6,115 nt of DNA from Bacteroidota bacterium (GTDB taxonomy: Bacteria > Bacteroidota > Bacteroidia > Bacteroidales > VadinHA17), in NCBI GenBank assembly GCA_030613125.1, contig JAUWMO010000212.1:1-6115 (forward strand), in the 5' to 3' direction. The notes under the pieces are model-generated. The model did no database searches. It was not told where the DNA came from and worked only from the letters and a program-made list of their open reading frames with translations. This document shows positions 6,047-6,115 of the stretch, piece after piece (position 1 is the first letter of the stretch; every line of letters starts with the position of its first letter). The translations under genes were made by a program, and so were the position numbers.

Positions 6047-6115
6047 TTAATCAGGTATCAATATAGTAATAAGCAATACGATGAATTTAAGTTGCATTTT
6101 CGAAGCAACTTTGGA
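6047..6115 (-). other. Possible C-terminal tail of an upstream minus-strand frame
   Basis: A minus-strand frame is open from the right edge to a TAA at 6047-6049. It encodes 22 residues ending in a hydrophobic stretch (MQLKFIVLLITILIPD). It could be the end of a gene that starts outside the window, a 16-aa ORF from its own ATG at 6095-6097, or chance. Nothing in it is recognisable. The rest of 5915-6046 contains no gene I can support. Confidence 0.15.
6089..6111. repeat. Stem-loop AAGTTGC-N9-GCAACTT at the right edge
   Basis: The 7-bp arms 6089-6095 and 6105-6111 are perfectly complementary around a 9-nt loop. No clear T-run follows on either strand inside the window, so it is not a standard intrinsic terminator. 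It may belong to the 3' end of the neighbouring transcription unit or be a regulator site. Confidence 0.35.

Noticed and set aside
5849..6058. 9-bp inverted repeat ATACCTGAT / ATCAGGTAT about 190 bp apart upstream of the first gene
   Set aside because: A match of this length at that distance is not rare enough by chance, and it does not extend further on either side.

Overview
The window is AT-rich. Every gene that can be supported lies on the minus strand, so transcription runs from high to low coordinates. The layout fits a member of the Bacteroidota or a close relative: Tat-exported Gfo/Idh/MocA oxidoreductases, a ThuA-like lipoprotein and a DUF1080 protein sit together, leaders are A/T-rich with little Shine-Dalgarno signal, and a TAnnTTTG-type -7 element lies ahead of the first gene. 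This placement is inferred from gene content and signals; there is no rRNA or other phylogenetic marker.

In transcription order: (1) 5844-6115 is mostly non-coding and holds a candidate promoter, two inverted repeats and a possible tail of an upstream frame. (2) 5843-4314 encodes a 509-aa membrane-anchored fusion of a NapC/NirT-type tetrahaem cytochrome c with a C-terminal SUMF1/FGE-like domain. (3) After a 160-bp gap, 4153-2804 encodes a 449-aa Tat-type, probably lipidated Gfo/Idh/MocA oxidoreductase. (4) After only 21 bp, 2782-1472 encodes a second, 436-aa Tat-type Gfo/Idh/MocA oxidoreductase. (5) After a 56-bp spacer with a stem-loop, 1415-183 encodes a 410-aa ThuA-domain lipoprotein with a HEAT-like tail. 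(6) About 20 bp further on, a secreted DUF1080 (3-keto-disaccharide hydrolase-like) protein starts and runs off the left edge.

The genes make sense together as an extracytoplasmic sugar or glycoside oxidation module. Gfo/Idh/MocA enzymes can make 3-keto-glycosides, DUF1080 proteins are linked to cleavage of 3-keto-glycosides, and ThuA is known from the rhizobial trehalose/3-keto-sugar pathway. All five products carry export or membrane signals, so the chemistry would be outside the cytoplasm. The tetrahaem cytochrome is an unexpected partner that might connect this chemistry to the quinone pool. That link is a hypothesis from gene order, not something the sequence proves.

The most unusual points are the tetrahaem-SUMF1 fusion, whose SUMF1 domain lacks the cysteines expected of a true formylglycine-generating enzyme, and three consecutive genes that start with GTG, TTG and GTG behind similar A/T-rich leaders.
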